Origin: an uncultured Hyphomicrobiales bacterium
Lineage (GTDB): Bacteria > Pseudomonadota > Alphaproteobacteria > Rhizobiales > Beijerinckiaceae
Length of the DNA stretch: 5,778 nt
Reading direction: 5' to 3'
NCBI GenBank assembly: GCA_903916165.1
Contig: CAIWVR010000483.1
Span: 1 to 5,778 of the forward strand
The position numbers were made by a program, and so were the translations under genes. Below the pieces are notes generated by a model that made no database searches, was not told the origin of the DNA, and saw only the letters and a program-made list of their open reading frames with translations. This document shows positions 1 through 5,778 of this stretch, one piece after another (position 1 is the stretch's first letter; each line of letters begins with the position of its first letter).

Positions 1-48
1 GTCGCATCCTGGACCTGGCCTTGCTACAAGCAGGGCTATTTTTCTCAG

Positions 49-1209
49 ATGGGGATGCGGGACGTGGACAGCAAAGGACAGGGCGCAGCGGAGCGACTCG
101 AGGCGGCGGGACGGCGTGAGGCTGTGCTGGCGCATCTGGTCGCCGCCGGCTTTCCGCGCACCGAGCCATCGGTCCTGCAGCCGGCCTCCGTCTTCCTCGA
201 CCAGGCGGGCGAGGACATTCGTGGCCGCATCTATCTGACCTCCGACGCCTCGGGTGCCGAATATTGCCTGCGGCCGGAATATACGATCCCGGTCTGCCGG
301 GCCTATCTCGCCTCGCCCGCCGCCGGGCGCGCCGCCAACCATTCCTATCTTGGCCCCGTGTTTCGCTTCCGCGCCGGCAGCGCGTCCGAGTTTCTCCAGG
401 CCGGGCTGGAAAGTTTCGGGCGCAGCGACCGCGATGCCGCCGATGCTGAAGTCATGACGCTGGCGCTGGAAGCCGCCGAAGGCGTGACGGGTCGGACCTA
501 TCATGTGCGCGTCGGCGACGCCGGCTTGTTCGCGCGCCTGCTCGATGTGCTCGACCTGCCGCCGTTCTGGATGCGCCGCATTCGTCGCGGCCACACTCTG
601 GGCAAGCCGCTGTCTGTGATCCTTGATCGGGAGACGGGGACGTCCGCGGCTGATCATTCCGGTGTGCTCGCCGCGCTCGCAGGTGCCGACCGTGCTGGCG
701 CGCGCGCGCTGGTGCAGGACTTGCTGTCGATTGCCGGCCTTTCCTCGGTCGGCGGGCGCTCGGCCAATGAAATCGCCGAACGCTATCTTGAACAGGCCGA
801 CGCCCAGGGGACCGCCGGTTTCTCGGACGAGAAGCGCGCGATTCTTGAAACCTTCCTGGGGATCAGCGGCGCGCCCGCCTCTGCGTCCCTGGCGCTGCGC
901 AAGCTCGCCCAGGTGACAAGGCTCGATCTCGGTGAGGTGCTCGACGGTTTCGACTCGCGTCTCAATTTTATTGCGGCGCGCGGCTTCGACCTGTCGCGTG
1001 TCGCCTTCTCGGCCGGCTTTGCACGCAATCTCGATTATTACACCGGCTTCGTGTTCGAAGCCTATGATGCCGCCAGCGATGACCAGCGCCCTGTCGTCGG
1101 CGGCGGACGCTATGACCGCCTGATGCGCACGCTGGGCAGCGCGGATGACATTCCAGCCGTTGGGGCTGCGATCTGGTGCGATCGACTGGCCGGGGGAGAC
1201 GCAAAATGA
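49..1209 (+). CDS. hisZ: ATP phosphoribosyltransferase regulatory subunit HisZ
   Basis: HisZ is the cytoplasmic, catalytically inactive regulatory partner of HisG, needed for full activity and histidine feedback in the first step of histidine synthesis. The 386-residue product is a class II histidyl-tRNA-synthetase-like catalytic core without the anticodon-binding domain. Visible landmarks are the LQPASVFLD strand region (43-51), the motif-2 region PVFRFR (103-108) followed by [12 protein letters not shown] (113-124), the HisRS-like [13 protein letters not shown] (325-337), and [10 protein letters not shown] (349-358) leading to a motif-3-like [13 protein letters not shown] (368-380). Its stop overlaps the hisG start (ATGA), which supports the assignment strongly. 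The start is uncertain: neither ATG 49 nor ATG 55 has a good Shine-Dalgarno, GTG 64 is an alternative, and the frame stays open to the left edge, so translation could begin upstream of the window. Similarity to HisS is the main alternative, but length and gene order favour HisZ. Confidence 0.95.
   Translation: MGMRDVDSKGQGAAERLEAAGRREAVLAHLVAAGFPRTEPSVLQPASVFLDQAGEDIRGRIYLTSDASGAEYCLRPEYTIPVCRAYLASPAAGRAANHSYLGPVFRFRAGSASEFLQAGLESFGRSDRDAADAEVMTLALEAAEGVTGRTYHVRVGDAGLFARLLDVLDLPPFWMRRIRRGHTLGKPLSVILDRETGTSAADHSGVLAALAGADRAGARALVQDLLSIAGLSSVGGRSANEIAERYLEQADAQGTAGFSDEKRAILETFLGISGAPASASLALRKLAQVTRLDLGEVLDGFDSRLNFIAARGFDLSRVAFSAGFARNLDYYTGFVFEAYDAASDDQRPVVGGGRYDRLMRTLGSADDIPAVGAAIWCDRLAGGDAK
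1192..1198 (+). promoter_or_regulatory. Ribosome binding site of hisG, inside hisZ
   Basis: GGGGGAG lies within the last codons of hisZ, seven bases before ATG 1206. Its spacing fixes the hisG start and fits re-initiation or coupled translation across the ATGA overlap. Confidence 0.7.
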
Positions 1210-2234
1210 CCACGGGAGCCCCCTTCGTCCTCGCGGTCCCGTCCAAGGGCCGCCTGCAGGAAAACGCCAATGCCTTTTTCGCACGGGCCGGACTTGATGT
1301 CGTGCGTGGCCGCGGCGTGCGCGATTATCGCGGCACGCTGGCGGGCATGGAAGGCGTCGAGATCGCCTTTCTGTCGGCTTCCGAAATCGTCAGCCAGCTC
1401 GCGGCCGGCACGGCGCATATGGGTGTCACCGGCGAAGACCTCGTGCGCGAGACCCTGCCCGATGCAGACGCCAAGGTTGAACTTCTGACGCCGCTCGGCT
1501 TCGGCAATGCCAATGTGATTGTTGCTGTGCCGCAGGCGTGGATCGACGTGCGCACGATGATCGATCTGGAAGATGTCGCAAGCGCCTATCGCACGCGGCG
1601 CGGCGAGCGCATGCGCGTCGCCACCAAATATGTCAATCTCACGCGGCGTTTTTTCGCGGAACAGGGCGTCACCGATTACCGGATTGTGGAAAGCCTCGGC
1701 GCCACCGAAGGCGCTCCCGCTGCAGGCCAGGCCGAACTCATCGTCGATATTACGACGACGGGCGCGACGCTGGCCGCCAATGCTTTGAAAGTGCTCGATG
1801 ACGGCGTGATCTTGCGCTCGGAGGCCAATCTCGTCGCCTCGCTCACCGCCGACTGGAACGAGAAGATGCGCGCGATTGCCCGTGCCATTCTCGGCCGCAT
1901 TTCGGCGGAAGAAGAAGCCCGGACCACGCGCGAAGTGCGTGCGCTCGTCTCCGGCGACCGGGCCAGGCTGGTGGCGCAGGTGAAAGAAGCCTTTGGCGCG
2001 CGCGCCATCTTTGGTGTGCAGAGGGATGCTCCGCTCTGCCTCGTCACGCCGAAGAAGAAAGTCGCCGCACTTGCCGACTGGCTGATTGTGCGCGGTGCCA
2101 AACATGTCACGGTGACGCAGATGGATTACGTCTTTCAGGCGCATAATGCACTCTATGAACGGCTCGTGTCGCGAATTGGCCGTGCTGTCATTGCGAGCGA
2201 AGCGAAGGACCCCGGTCCCGGGTCTGCGCCATAA
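1206..2234 (+). CDS. hisG: ATP phosphoribosyltransferase catalytic subunit HisG
   Basis: HisG condenses ATP with PRPP to phosphoribosyl-ATP, the committed and feedback-inhibited step of histidine biosynthesis, in the cytoplasm. The 342-residue product begins with the typical substrate-binding strand [11 protein letters not shown] (7-17). It also has GVTGEDL (73-79) and a complete HisG signature/PRPP loop from E168 through DITTTGATL (181-189). Unlike short HisG forms of about 200-230 residues, it continues into a C-terminal region (about 220-320) resembling the ACT-like domain of long HisG, including [17 protein letters not shown] (277-293) and GAKHVTV (297-303). The ATG at 1206 is chosen over an in-frame upstream start at 1176. 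It overlaps the hisZ stop by ATGA and has GGGGGAG (1192-1198) seven bases upstream, indicating translational coupling. The last 15 residues, from V328 (VIASEAK...), are encoded by an intergenic-type repeat and are probably a late C-terminal extension. Confidence 0.97.
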   Translation: MTTGAPFVLAVPSKGRLQENANAFFARAGLDVVRGRGVRDYRGTLAGMEGVEIAFLSASEIVSQLAAGTAHMGVTGEDLVRETLPDADAKVELLTPLGFGNANVIVAVPQAWIDVRTMIDLEDVASAYRTRRGERMRVATKYVNLTRRFFAEQGVTDYRIVESLGATEGAPAAGQAELIVDITTTGATLAANALKVLDDGVILRSEANLVASLTADWNEKMRAIARAILGRISAEEEARTTREVRALVSGDRARLVAQVKEAFGARAIFGVQRDAPLCLVTPKKKVAALADWLIVRGAKHVTVTQMDYVFQAHNALYERLVSRIGRAVIASEAKDPGPGSAP

Positions 2235-2324
2235 GCGGGATTCCCGTGACTGGCGGCTGGTTCACGCGCGGCTTCTGGACTGGTTCGTGGCGTCCGCAAT
2301 GACGGTCTGCGCGCTCGCCATGAC
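2187..2324. repeat. Degenerate inverted-repeat (REP/BIME-like) element overlapping the hisG 3' end
   Basis: The left end reads GTCATTGCGAGCGAAGCGAAG (2187-2207). Two imperfect inverted partners lie to the right: CGCAATGAC (2295-2303), exactly complementary to the first nine bases, and CGCTCGCCATGAC (2312-2324), complementary to the first thirteen with one mismatch. Inside are smaller palindromes, GACCC/GGGTC arms (2208-2212 and 2220-2224) and CGGGA-T-TCCCG (2236-2246), plus a direct repeat GGTCTGCGC (2221-2229 and 2304-2312). From memory, GTCATTGCGAGCGAAGCGAAG is the hallmark end of a dispersed intergenic repeat seen in Bradyrhizobium-type and some other genomes; whether it is dispersed in this genome cannot be seen here. 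It supplies the hisG stop codon and most of the hisG-nnrU spacer. It might form stem-loops in the transcript, but no T-tract marks an intrinsic terminator. Confidence 0.7.
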
Positions 2325-2372
2325 GAGCCGCATGGTCTAGGCTCCACCTTGTTCCTCAGCGCGGATACCCCC

Positions 2373-2951
2373 ATGCTCCTCATCATTGGCCTCGTCATTT
2401 TTCTCGGCGCGCATCTCGTGCCGACGTTTCCCGAGACCCGCGCGGCTCTGCGCATCAGGCTGGGCGAGAGTGGCTATAAGGGCCTGTTCAGCCTCGTCTC
2501 GCTGCTGGGCCTCTTGCTGATCGCCCTCGGCTTTGGCGAGGCGCGCATGGCATCATGGAACATGGTTCTGTGGTCGCCGCCGGTGTGGACAAAGCATATT
2601 GCTTTCGCCCTGATGCTGCCGGCCTTCATCCTGCTGGTGGCGACATATATTCCCTCGCACATCCGCGACCGCGCCAAGCACCCCATGCTGGCTGCGGTGA
2701 AACTCTGGGCGCTCGCGCATCTGATCGCCAATGGCGATCTGGCGGGCGTGGTGCTGTTTGGCAGCTTTCTGGCCTATGGCGTCTATGACCGCATTTCGGT
2801 GAAGCGTCGCGGCGCGCTCGGGCCGCTCGGTGCGCGACATGGCGGCGTTTTCAATGATGCGCTGGTCGTGCTCATCGGCCTCGTTCTCTTCGCCCTGATG
2901 TTGACCAAGGGCCATGCCTGGCTGATCGGCGTGCCGCTTCTGCGTATGTAG
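2373..2951 (+). CDS. NnrU-family integral membrane protein
   Basis: This 192-residue inner-membrane protein belongs to the NnrU family. The family was first linked to nitrite/nitric oxide reduction in denitrifying alphaproteobacteria and is related to the heme-containing 15-cis-zeta-carotene isomerase of plants; many members lie in non-denitrifiers and their exact reaction is unsettled. About five hydrophobic segments are visible: roughly 1-17, 36-54, 75-93, 114-137 and 163-179. The most diagnostic block is HPMLAAVKLWALAHL (103-117), then ANGDLAGVVLFGSFLAYG (119-136) and the basic loop DRISVKRR (139-146). Conserved-looking histidines at 14, 103 and 116 could serve as cofactor ligands, which is inference. 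ATG 2373 is preferred because NnrU proteins usually begin directly with the first membrane helix; a TTG at 2349 would add eight residues. Neither has a strong Shine-Dalgarno. Nothing nearby concerns denitrification or carotenoids, so the substrate remains open. Confidence 0.9.
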   Translation: MLLIIGLVIFLGAHLVPTFPETRAALRIRLGESGYKGLFSLVSLLGLLLIALGFGEARMASWNMVLWSPPVWTKHIAFALMLPAFILLVATYIPSHIRDRAKHPMLAAVKLWALAHLIANGDLAGVVLFGSFLAYGVYDRISVKRRGALGPLGARHGGVFNDALVVLIGLVLFALMLTKGHAWLIGVPLLRM

Positions 2952-3201
2952 TCTCACGCACATCTGCGATGCGCGGCGCATGGCGTCGCGCTCAATCAGG
3001 ACGATGTCCAAAGCCAGACCGACGGGCTGGGGTCGCCCTGGCACCCTTCGTCTGGACGATTGTGCCCGGCATGAGGCCCGCGCGGCCCCGGCCTTGGCCG
3101 TGGCGGGCGTCGGTTTCGATTTCATTGCCGTCTGATATGGCTCGGTTTATGAAACCTGTGTCGCATCCGGCCTGCAATCATGCATCATGGGGATCTGGCT
3201 C
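2952..3201. other. Intergenic stretch without a recognisable gene
   Basis: Several short or overlapping reading frames cross this gap on both strands, but none resembles a known protein and they contradict each other. A short palindrome (arms 2969-2973 and 2977-2981) follows nnrU, without a T-tract, so it is not a convincing terminator. One + frame encodes a 51-codon ORF (2980-3135) ending at TGA 3133-3135. After that stop the same frame continues into the small ORF at 3202. This could be a decayed gene, but no family is identifiable. No tRNA or other structured RNA was recognised. Confidence 0.5.
3125..3153 (+). promoter_or_regulatory. Weak candidate sigma-70-type promoter
   Basis: TTGCCG (3125-3130) and TATGAA (3148-3153) are separated by 17 bases and each matches four of six consensus positions. 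The position, upstream of the oxidoreductase and its possible small leader ORF, is sensible. Matches of this quality occur by chance, so this is only a suggestion. Confidence 0.2.
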
Positions 3202-3330
3202 ATGGATCTTGTCACCCACGCATTTGTGCCAGGTCTGGCGTCTCGCGGGCTGCTTGCGCTGCTGCCTGGTCTCGTCAGGGTGTGGCGCGGCCGCCGGGCA
3301 CCCTCAGCCGCAATACAGGATGGCACATGA
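3202..3330 (+). CDS. Possible small ORF translationally coupled to the oxidoreductase
   Basis: This 42-codon frame begins MDLVTHAFVPGLASRG and ends AAIQDGT, with its TGA overlapping the oxidoreductase ATG as ATGA (3327-3330). GGGGAT (3189-3194) sits seven bases before ATG 3202, and an alternative in-frame ATG at 3187 would give 47 residues. The middle (about residues 7-28) is hydrophobic with scattered arginines, followed by a basic WRGRR patch, so a small membrane-associated peptide is conceivable. I do not recognise a family. The same frame is open back to the TGA at 3133, so it could also be the tail of a decayed gene or a regulatory leader, or the overlap may be chance. Its third codon positions are less GC-biased than those of the large genes, which weakens the case. 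Confidence 0.35.
   Translation: MDLVTHAFVPGLASRGLLALLPGLVRVWRGRRAPSAAIQDGT
3317..3320 (+). promoter_or_regulatory. Ribosome binding site of the oxidoreductase
   Basis: AGGA lies six bases before ATG 3327. It favours that start over the in-frame ATG at 3180, whose extra 49 residues are rich in Cys, Arg and His and look non-coding. Confidence 0.6.
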
Positions 3331-4742
3331 GCAAGGAATTGACCCCTGATCTGTGCGTCATCGGCGCGGGTGCCGGGGGACTGGCAGCCGCTTCCGGCGC
3401 AGCCGCACTGGGCGTGCCGGTCGTGCTGATCGAAAAAGGCATGATGGGCGGCGATTGCCTGAACCATGGCTGCGTGCCCTCCAAGGCGCTTCTTGCGGCG
3501 GCGCATGCCGCGCACCGCGCCCGCAACATGGGGCATCTGGGTGTGTCCGCCGCGGACGTCCATGTTGATTTCGCGCAAGTCATGACCCATGTGCGCGCCA
3601 GCATGGCGTCCATCGCACCCAACGCTTCAGAGGTGCGCTATCGCGCCATGGGTGTGCAGGTGATCCGCGCGCCGGCGCGCTTTGTCGCGCGTGCCAAGGT
3701 GGAGGCAGGCGGCTTCACGATCCGCGCCCGCCGCTTCATTGTCGCGACGGGATCGTCGCCCATCATGCCCCCCATTCCTGGCCTCGAACAGATACGCGTG
3801 CTCACCAATGAGAGCATTTTCACGCTCGATCGTCTTCCGGAGCATCTCGTCATCCTGGGCGCGGGCGCGGTGGGCACCGAACTGGCGCAGGCTTTCGTGC
3901 GGCTTGGCGCGCGCGTCACCCTGCTTGATCAGGGCCGTGCCCTGTCGCGCGAGGATGAGGAATTTGCTGACGTGATCGTCGCCGCTTTGCGCCGCGACGG
4001 CGTCGACTTGCGCGAGGAGGCGAAGGTGCTGCGCGCCGAGGCGCTGGCATCGGGTTTCCGGTTGCATCTCGACGGCGGCACCTCCATTGACGGCTCGCAT
4101 CTTCTGGTGGCGGCAGGACGGCAGCCGAATGTCATGGGCCTTGGGCTCGAGACGGCCGGCGTTCGACGGCGCAAGGACGGTTCCCTCGTGGGCTCGAACC
4201 AGCGCACCTCGAACCGGCGCATCTATATCGTCGGTGACGCTGCTGGCGGGCCGCAATTCACCCCTGTCGCCATTGACCAGGCGGGCGTGGCCTTGCGCGC
4301 CACCCTGTTCCGTCTGCCGCCCCGCCCTGCGCCGGAGTGCCTGCCGCGGGCCCTGTTCACCGATCCGGAACTCGCGGCCTGCGGCCTCAGCGAGGCGGAG
4401 GCGCGCAAGTGCCATGGCGCGATCCGGGTGCTGCGCTGGCCGATCGCCGAGAATGACCGCGCCCGCACGCAGGGTGCGGTGACCGGACATGCCAAGCTCG
4501 TGGTGGGCCGCAACGGGCGCGTTCTCGGCGCGGCCATAGCCGGGCCGGGCGCGGGCGAATTGATCGGCCTGTGGCAGATCGCCGTTGTCTGTGGCTTTAC
4601 CCTGCGCGACATGGCGGGACTTCATCTGCCCTATCCCACGCTGAATGAGGTCGGTACACGCGCGGCGGCGAGCGCCTTCGCCGCGGCGCTCCCCAGTTCA
4701 TGGCTGCGTCGACTGCTGGGCCTTTTGCGTAAATTCGGCTAG
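3327..4742 (+). CDS. FAD-dependent disulfide oxidoreductase, lipoamide dehydrogenase/mercuric reductase-like
   Basis: This 471-residue cytoplasmic flavoprotein belongs to the class I pyridine nucleotide-disulfide oxidoreductases. In order: an FAD-binding Rossmann motif VIGAGAGG (11-18) ending at E36; the redox-active pair in GGDCLNHGCVPSK (C44 and C49); the ATGSSP motif (140-145); a second Rossmann motif LGAGAVGTE (177-185) for NAD(P)H, with an acidic D201 that suggests NADH; the FAD-contacting VGDAAGG (302-308); and a C-terminal dimerisation domain (about 340-450). In lipoamide dehydrogenase the last domain carries a catalytic His in H-P-T; here the sequence is LPYPTLNE, with Tyr436 at that position, as in mercuric-reductase-like branches. 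There is no N-terminal heavy-metal domain and no C-terminal Cys pair, so MerA activity is not supported. The tail (458-471, SWLRRLLGLLRKFG) is a basic amphipathic stretch that might touch the membrane. No 2-oxoacid dehydrogenase genes are adjacent, so the true electron acceptor is unknown. Confidence 0.93.
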   Translation: MSKELTPDLCVIGAGAGGLAAASGAAALGVPVVLIEKGMMGGDCLNHGCVPSKALLAAAHAAHRARNMGHLGVSAADVHVDFAQVMTHVRASMASIAPNASEVRYRAMGVQVIRAPARFVARAKVEAGGFTIRARRFIVATGSSPIMPPIPGLEQIRVLTNESIFTLDRLPEHLVILGAGAVGTELAQAFVRLGARVTLLDQGRALSREDEEFADVIVAALRRDGVDLREEAKVLRAEALASGFRLHLDGGTSIDGSHLLVAAGRQPNVMGLGLETAGVRRRKDGSLVGSNQRTSNRRIYIVGDAAGGPQFTPVAIDQAGVALRATLFRLPPRPAPECLPRALFTDPELAACGLSEAEARKCHGAIRVLRWPIAENDRARTQGAVTGHAKLVVGRNGRVLGAAIAGPGAGELIGLWQIAVVCGFTLRDMAGLHLPYPTLNEVGTRAAASAFAAALPSSWLRRLLGLLRKFG

Positions 4743-4751
4743 TCTTCACCC

Positions 4752-5778
4752 ATGCGTGACCATCGGCATGATGTGACCCAGCGGCCCGAGGCCCGCCCCG
4801 TTCCGAGACTGGGGCTCGCCGGGCGCGTGCTTCTGCTCGTCATCGGCTTCGTGATGCTGGCGGAAGTCACCATTTACGTGCCCTCAATCGCCAATTTCCG
4901 TGAGGCCTGGCTGCGCGACCGCCTCAGTGCGGCCTCGACCGCCGTGCTGCTGCTCGACGCGACGGCGGTGCAGGTGCCCGAGCGGCTCGTCATCGACGCC
5001 CTCGCCGCCGTGCGTGCCAAATCCATCGTGCTCAAGATGCAGGATTCGCGGCGCCTGCTGGCCGCGTCCGACCTGCCGCCCAGCATTGACGCGCGCTATG
5101 ACATGCGCGAGGCCTCCTTCGTCGATGCGATTTCTGCCGCCTTCCGCACGCTGACGACACGGCGCAACCGCACCATTTCGGTGATTGGCCCGGCACCGAT
5201 GAATGGCGAATACATCGAGATCACGCTGAGCGAAGCGCCCCTGCAAAAGGCGATGCTGATCTATTCACGCAACATCCTGCTGCTGTCGCTCGTCATCTCG
5301 CTGATCGTCGCAACGCTGGCAGCGATCTCGATCCACTGGCTCGTGCTGCGGCCTGTGCGTCGGCTGACGTCGAGCCTCATCTCATTTGGTGCCGCTCCCG
5401 AGGATGCCTCGCACGTCATCCGGCCGTCGGGCATGGGCCATGAGATCGGCCGTGCCGAAGAGGCGCTGGCGGACATGCAGCGCGCGCTGTCGCGTGAACT
5501 GAACGAGAAGAAGAACCTGGCGGCGCTCGGCCTCGCTGTCGCCAAGGTGAGCCACGACCTGCGCAACATGCTCGCCTCCGCGCAATTGCTGTCGGATCGT
5601 CTCGCGCTGTCGACAGATCCCGTGGCGCAGCGGCTTGCACCGAAACTCGTGGCAACACTCGACCGCGCCATTGCTTTCTGCCAGTCGACCCTGACCTACG
5701 GGCGCGCGGTGGAACGCGTGCCGGACATGCATGTGCTGCGCCTGCAGGCCGTGGTGGCCGAGGCCGCCGAAATTCTCA
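4752..5778 (+). CDS. Sensor histidine kinase, N-terminal part (runs off the right edge)
   Basis: The first 342 residues of an inner-membrane two-component sensor are present. A basic cytoplasmic N-terminus precedes transmembrane helix 1 (about 22-43). A periplasmic sensor region of about 130 residues (44-172) has no motif I can name. Transmembrane helix 2 (about 173-198) leads into a HAMP-like linker (about 199-250) starting LRPVRRLTSSL. Then comes the dimerisation/phosphoacceptor helix with KVSHDLRNMLASAQLLSDRL, His268 being the expected phosphorylation site, and a second helix around LVATLDRAIAFCQSTL (299-314). The ATP-binding N, G1 and G2 boxes would follow beyond the window. The start is ATG 4752, nine bases after the oxidoreductase stop, with no clear Shine-Dalgarno; GTG 4773 is an in-frame alternative. 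The spacing suggests co-transcription with the oxidoreductase. No response regulator is visible here. Confidence 0.92.
   Translation, partial: MRDHRHDVTQRPEARPVPRLGLAGRVLLLVIGFVMLAEVTIYVPSIANFREAWLRDRLSAASTAVLLLDATAVQVPERLVIDALAAVRAKSIVLKMQDSRRLLAASDLPPSIDARYDMREASFVDAISAAFRTLTTRRNRTISVIGPAPMNGEYIEITLSEAPLQKAMLIYSRNILLLSLVISLIVATLAAISIHWLVLRPVRRLTSSLISFGAAPEDASHVIRPSGMGHEIGRAEEALADMQRALSRELNEKKNLAALGLAVAKVSHDLRNMLASAQLLSDRLALSTDPVAQRLAPKLVATLDRAIAFCQSTLTYGRAVERVPDMHVLRLQAVVAEAAEIL

Noticed and set aside
1110..2144. 344-codon open frame on the minus strand
   Set aside because: It lies fully antisense to hisG, whose signature motifs are intact; it is a shadow of GC-rich codon bias with no recognisable domain.
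2318..2335. CCATG...CATGG hairpin as a terminator before nnrU
   Set aside because: Arms are only five bases with an eight-base loop and no following T-tract.
2146..2340. 64-codon + frame at the hisG-nnrU junction
   Set aside because: It starts inside hisG in another frame and otherwise translates the repeat element.
2553..3125. 190-codon open frame on the minus strand covering nnrU and the gap
   Set aside because: Most of it is antisense to the well-supported NnrU gene, and the part in the gap shows no recognisable motif.
3100..3135. GGTTTCGATTTC as a possible tRNA T-arm
   Set aside because: No acceptor stem, anticodon arm or correct T-loop can be assembled around it.
3180..3326. N-terminal extension of the oxidoreductase from ATG 3180
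   Set aside because: The extra 49 residues are non-homologous in character, while ATG 3327 has AGGA at good spacing and leads directly into the FAD motif.
2969..3349. 126-codon + frame across the gap
   Set aside because: It overlaps the oxidoreductase start in another frame, and its product is rich in Arg, Pro, Cys and Trp without any domain.
3627..4625. 332-codon open frame on the minus strand
   Set aside because: It is antisense to the oxidoreductase and its Arg/Ala/His-rich product matches no family I know.

Overview
The window is GC-rich, densely coded on the + strand, and looks like a chromosomal stretch of an alphaproteobacterium, probably order Hyphomicrobiales. The reasons are a coupled hisZ-hisG pair, an NnrU-family membrane protein, a histidine kinase with an alphaproteobacterial-type SHDLRN H-box, and an intergenic repeat starting GTCATTGCGAGCG, a sequence I associate with Bradyrhizobium-like genomes. 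The lineage is an inference from family resemblance, not from a search.

Layout, left to right. (1) hisZ (49-1209) and hisG (1206-2234) overlap by ATGA and form one translational unit encoding the first enzyme of histidine biosynthesis: HisG is the catalytic ATP phosphoribosyltransferase and HisZ its HisRS-like regulatory subunit. (2) A degenerate inverted-repeat element (about 2187-2324) begins inside the 3' end of hisG, so the last 15 HisG residues are repeat-encoded; it fills most of the hisG-nnrU spacer. (3) An NnrU-family multi-spanning membrane protein (2373-2951). (4) A gap of roughly 250-375 bases with no recognisable gene except a possible small ORF (3202-3330) that overlaps the next gene by ATGA. 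(5) A two-dinucleotide-domain FAD/NAD(P) disulfide oxidoreductase of the lipoamide dehydrogenase/mercuric reductase superfamily (3327-4742). It keeps the CxxxxC redox pair but has Tyr where lipoamide dehydrogenase has its catalytic His. (6) Nine bases later, the 5' part of a membrane-bound sensor histidine kinase (4752 to the right edge), which stops before the ATPase domain.

The genes fall into two groups. hisZ-hisG is a clear operon. The oxidoreductase and the kinase are close enough to be co-transcribed, but a functional link is not shown. nnrU stands between them. No RNA gene, CRISPR array, complete insertion sequence or convincing intrinsic terminator was seen. I found no undescribed multi-gene system. 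The points worth a second look are the repeat-extended HisG tail, a long-type HisG next to HisZ, the coupled small ORF, and the Tyr-for-His oxidoreductase.
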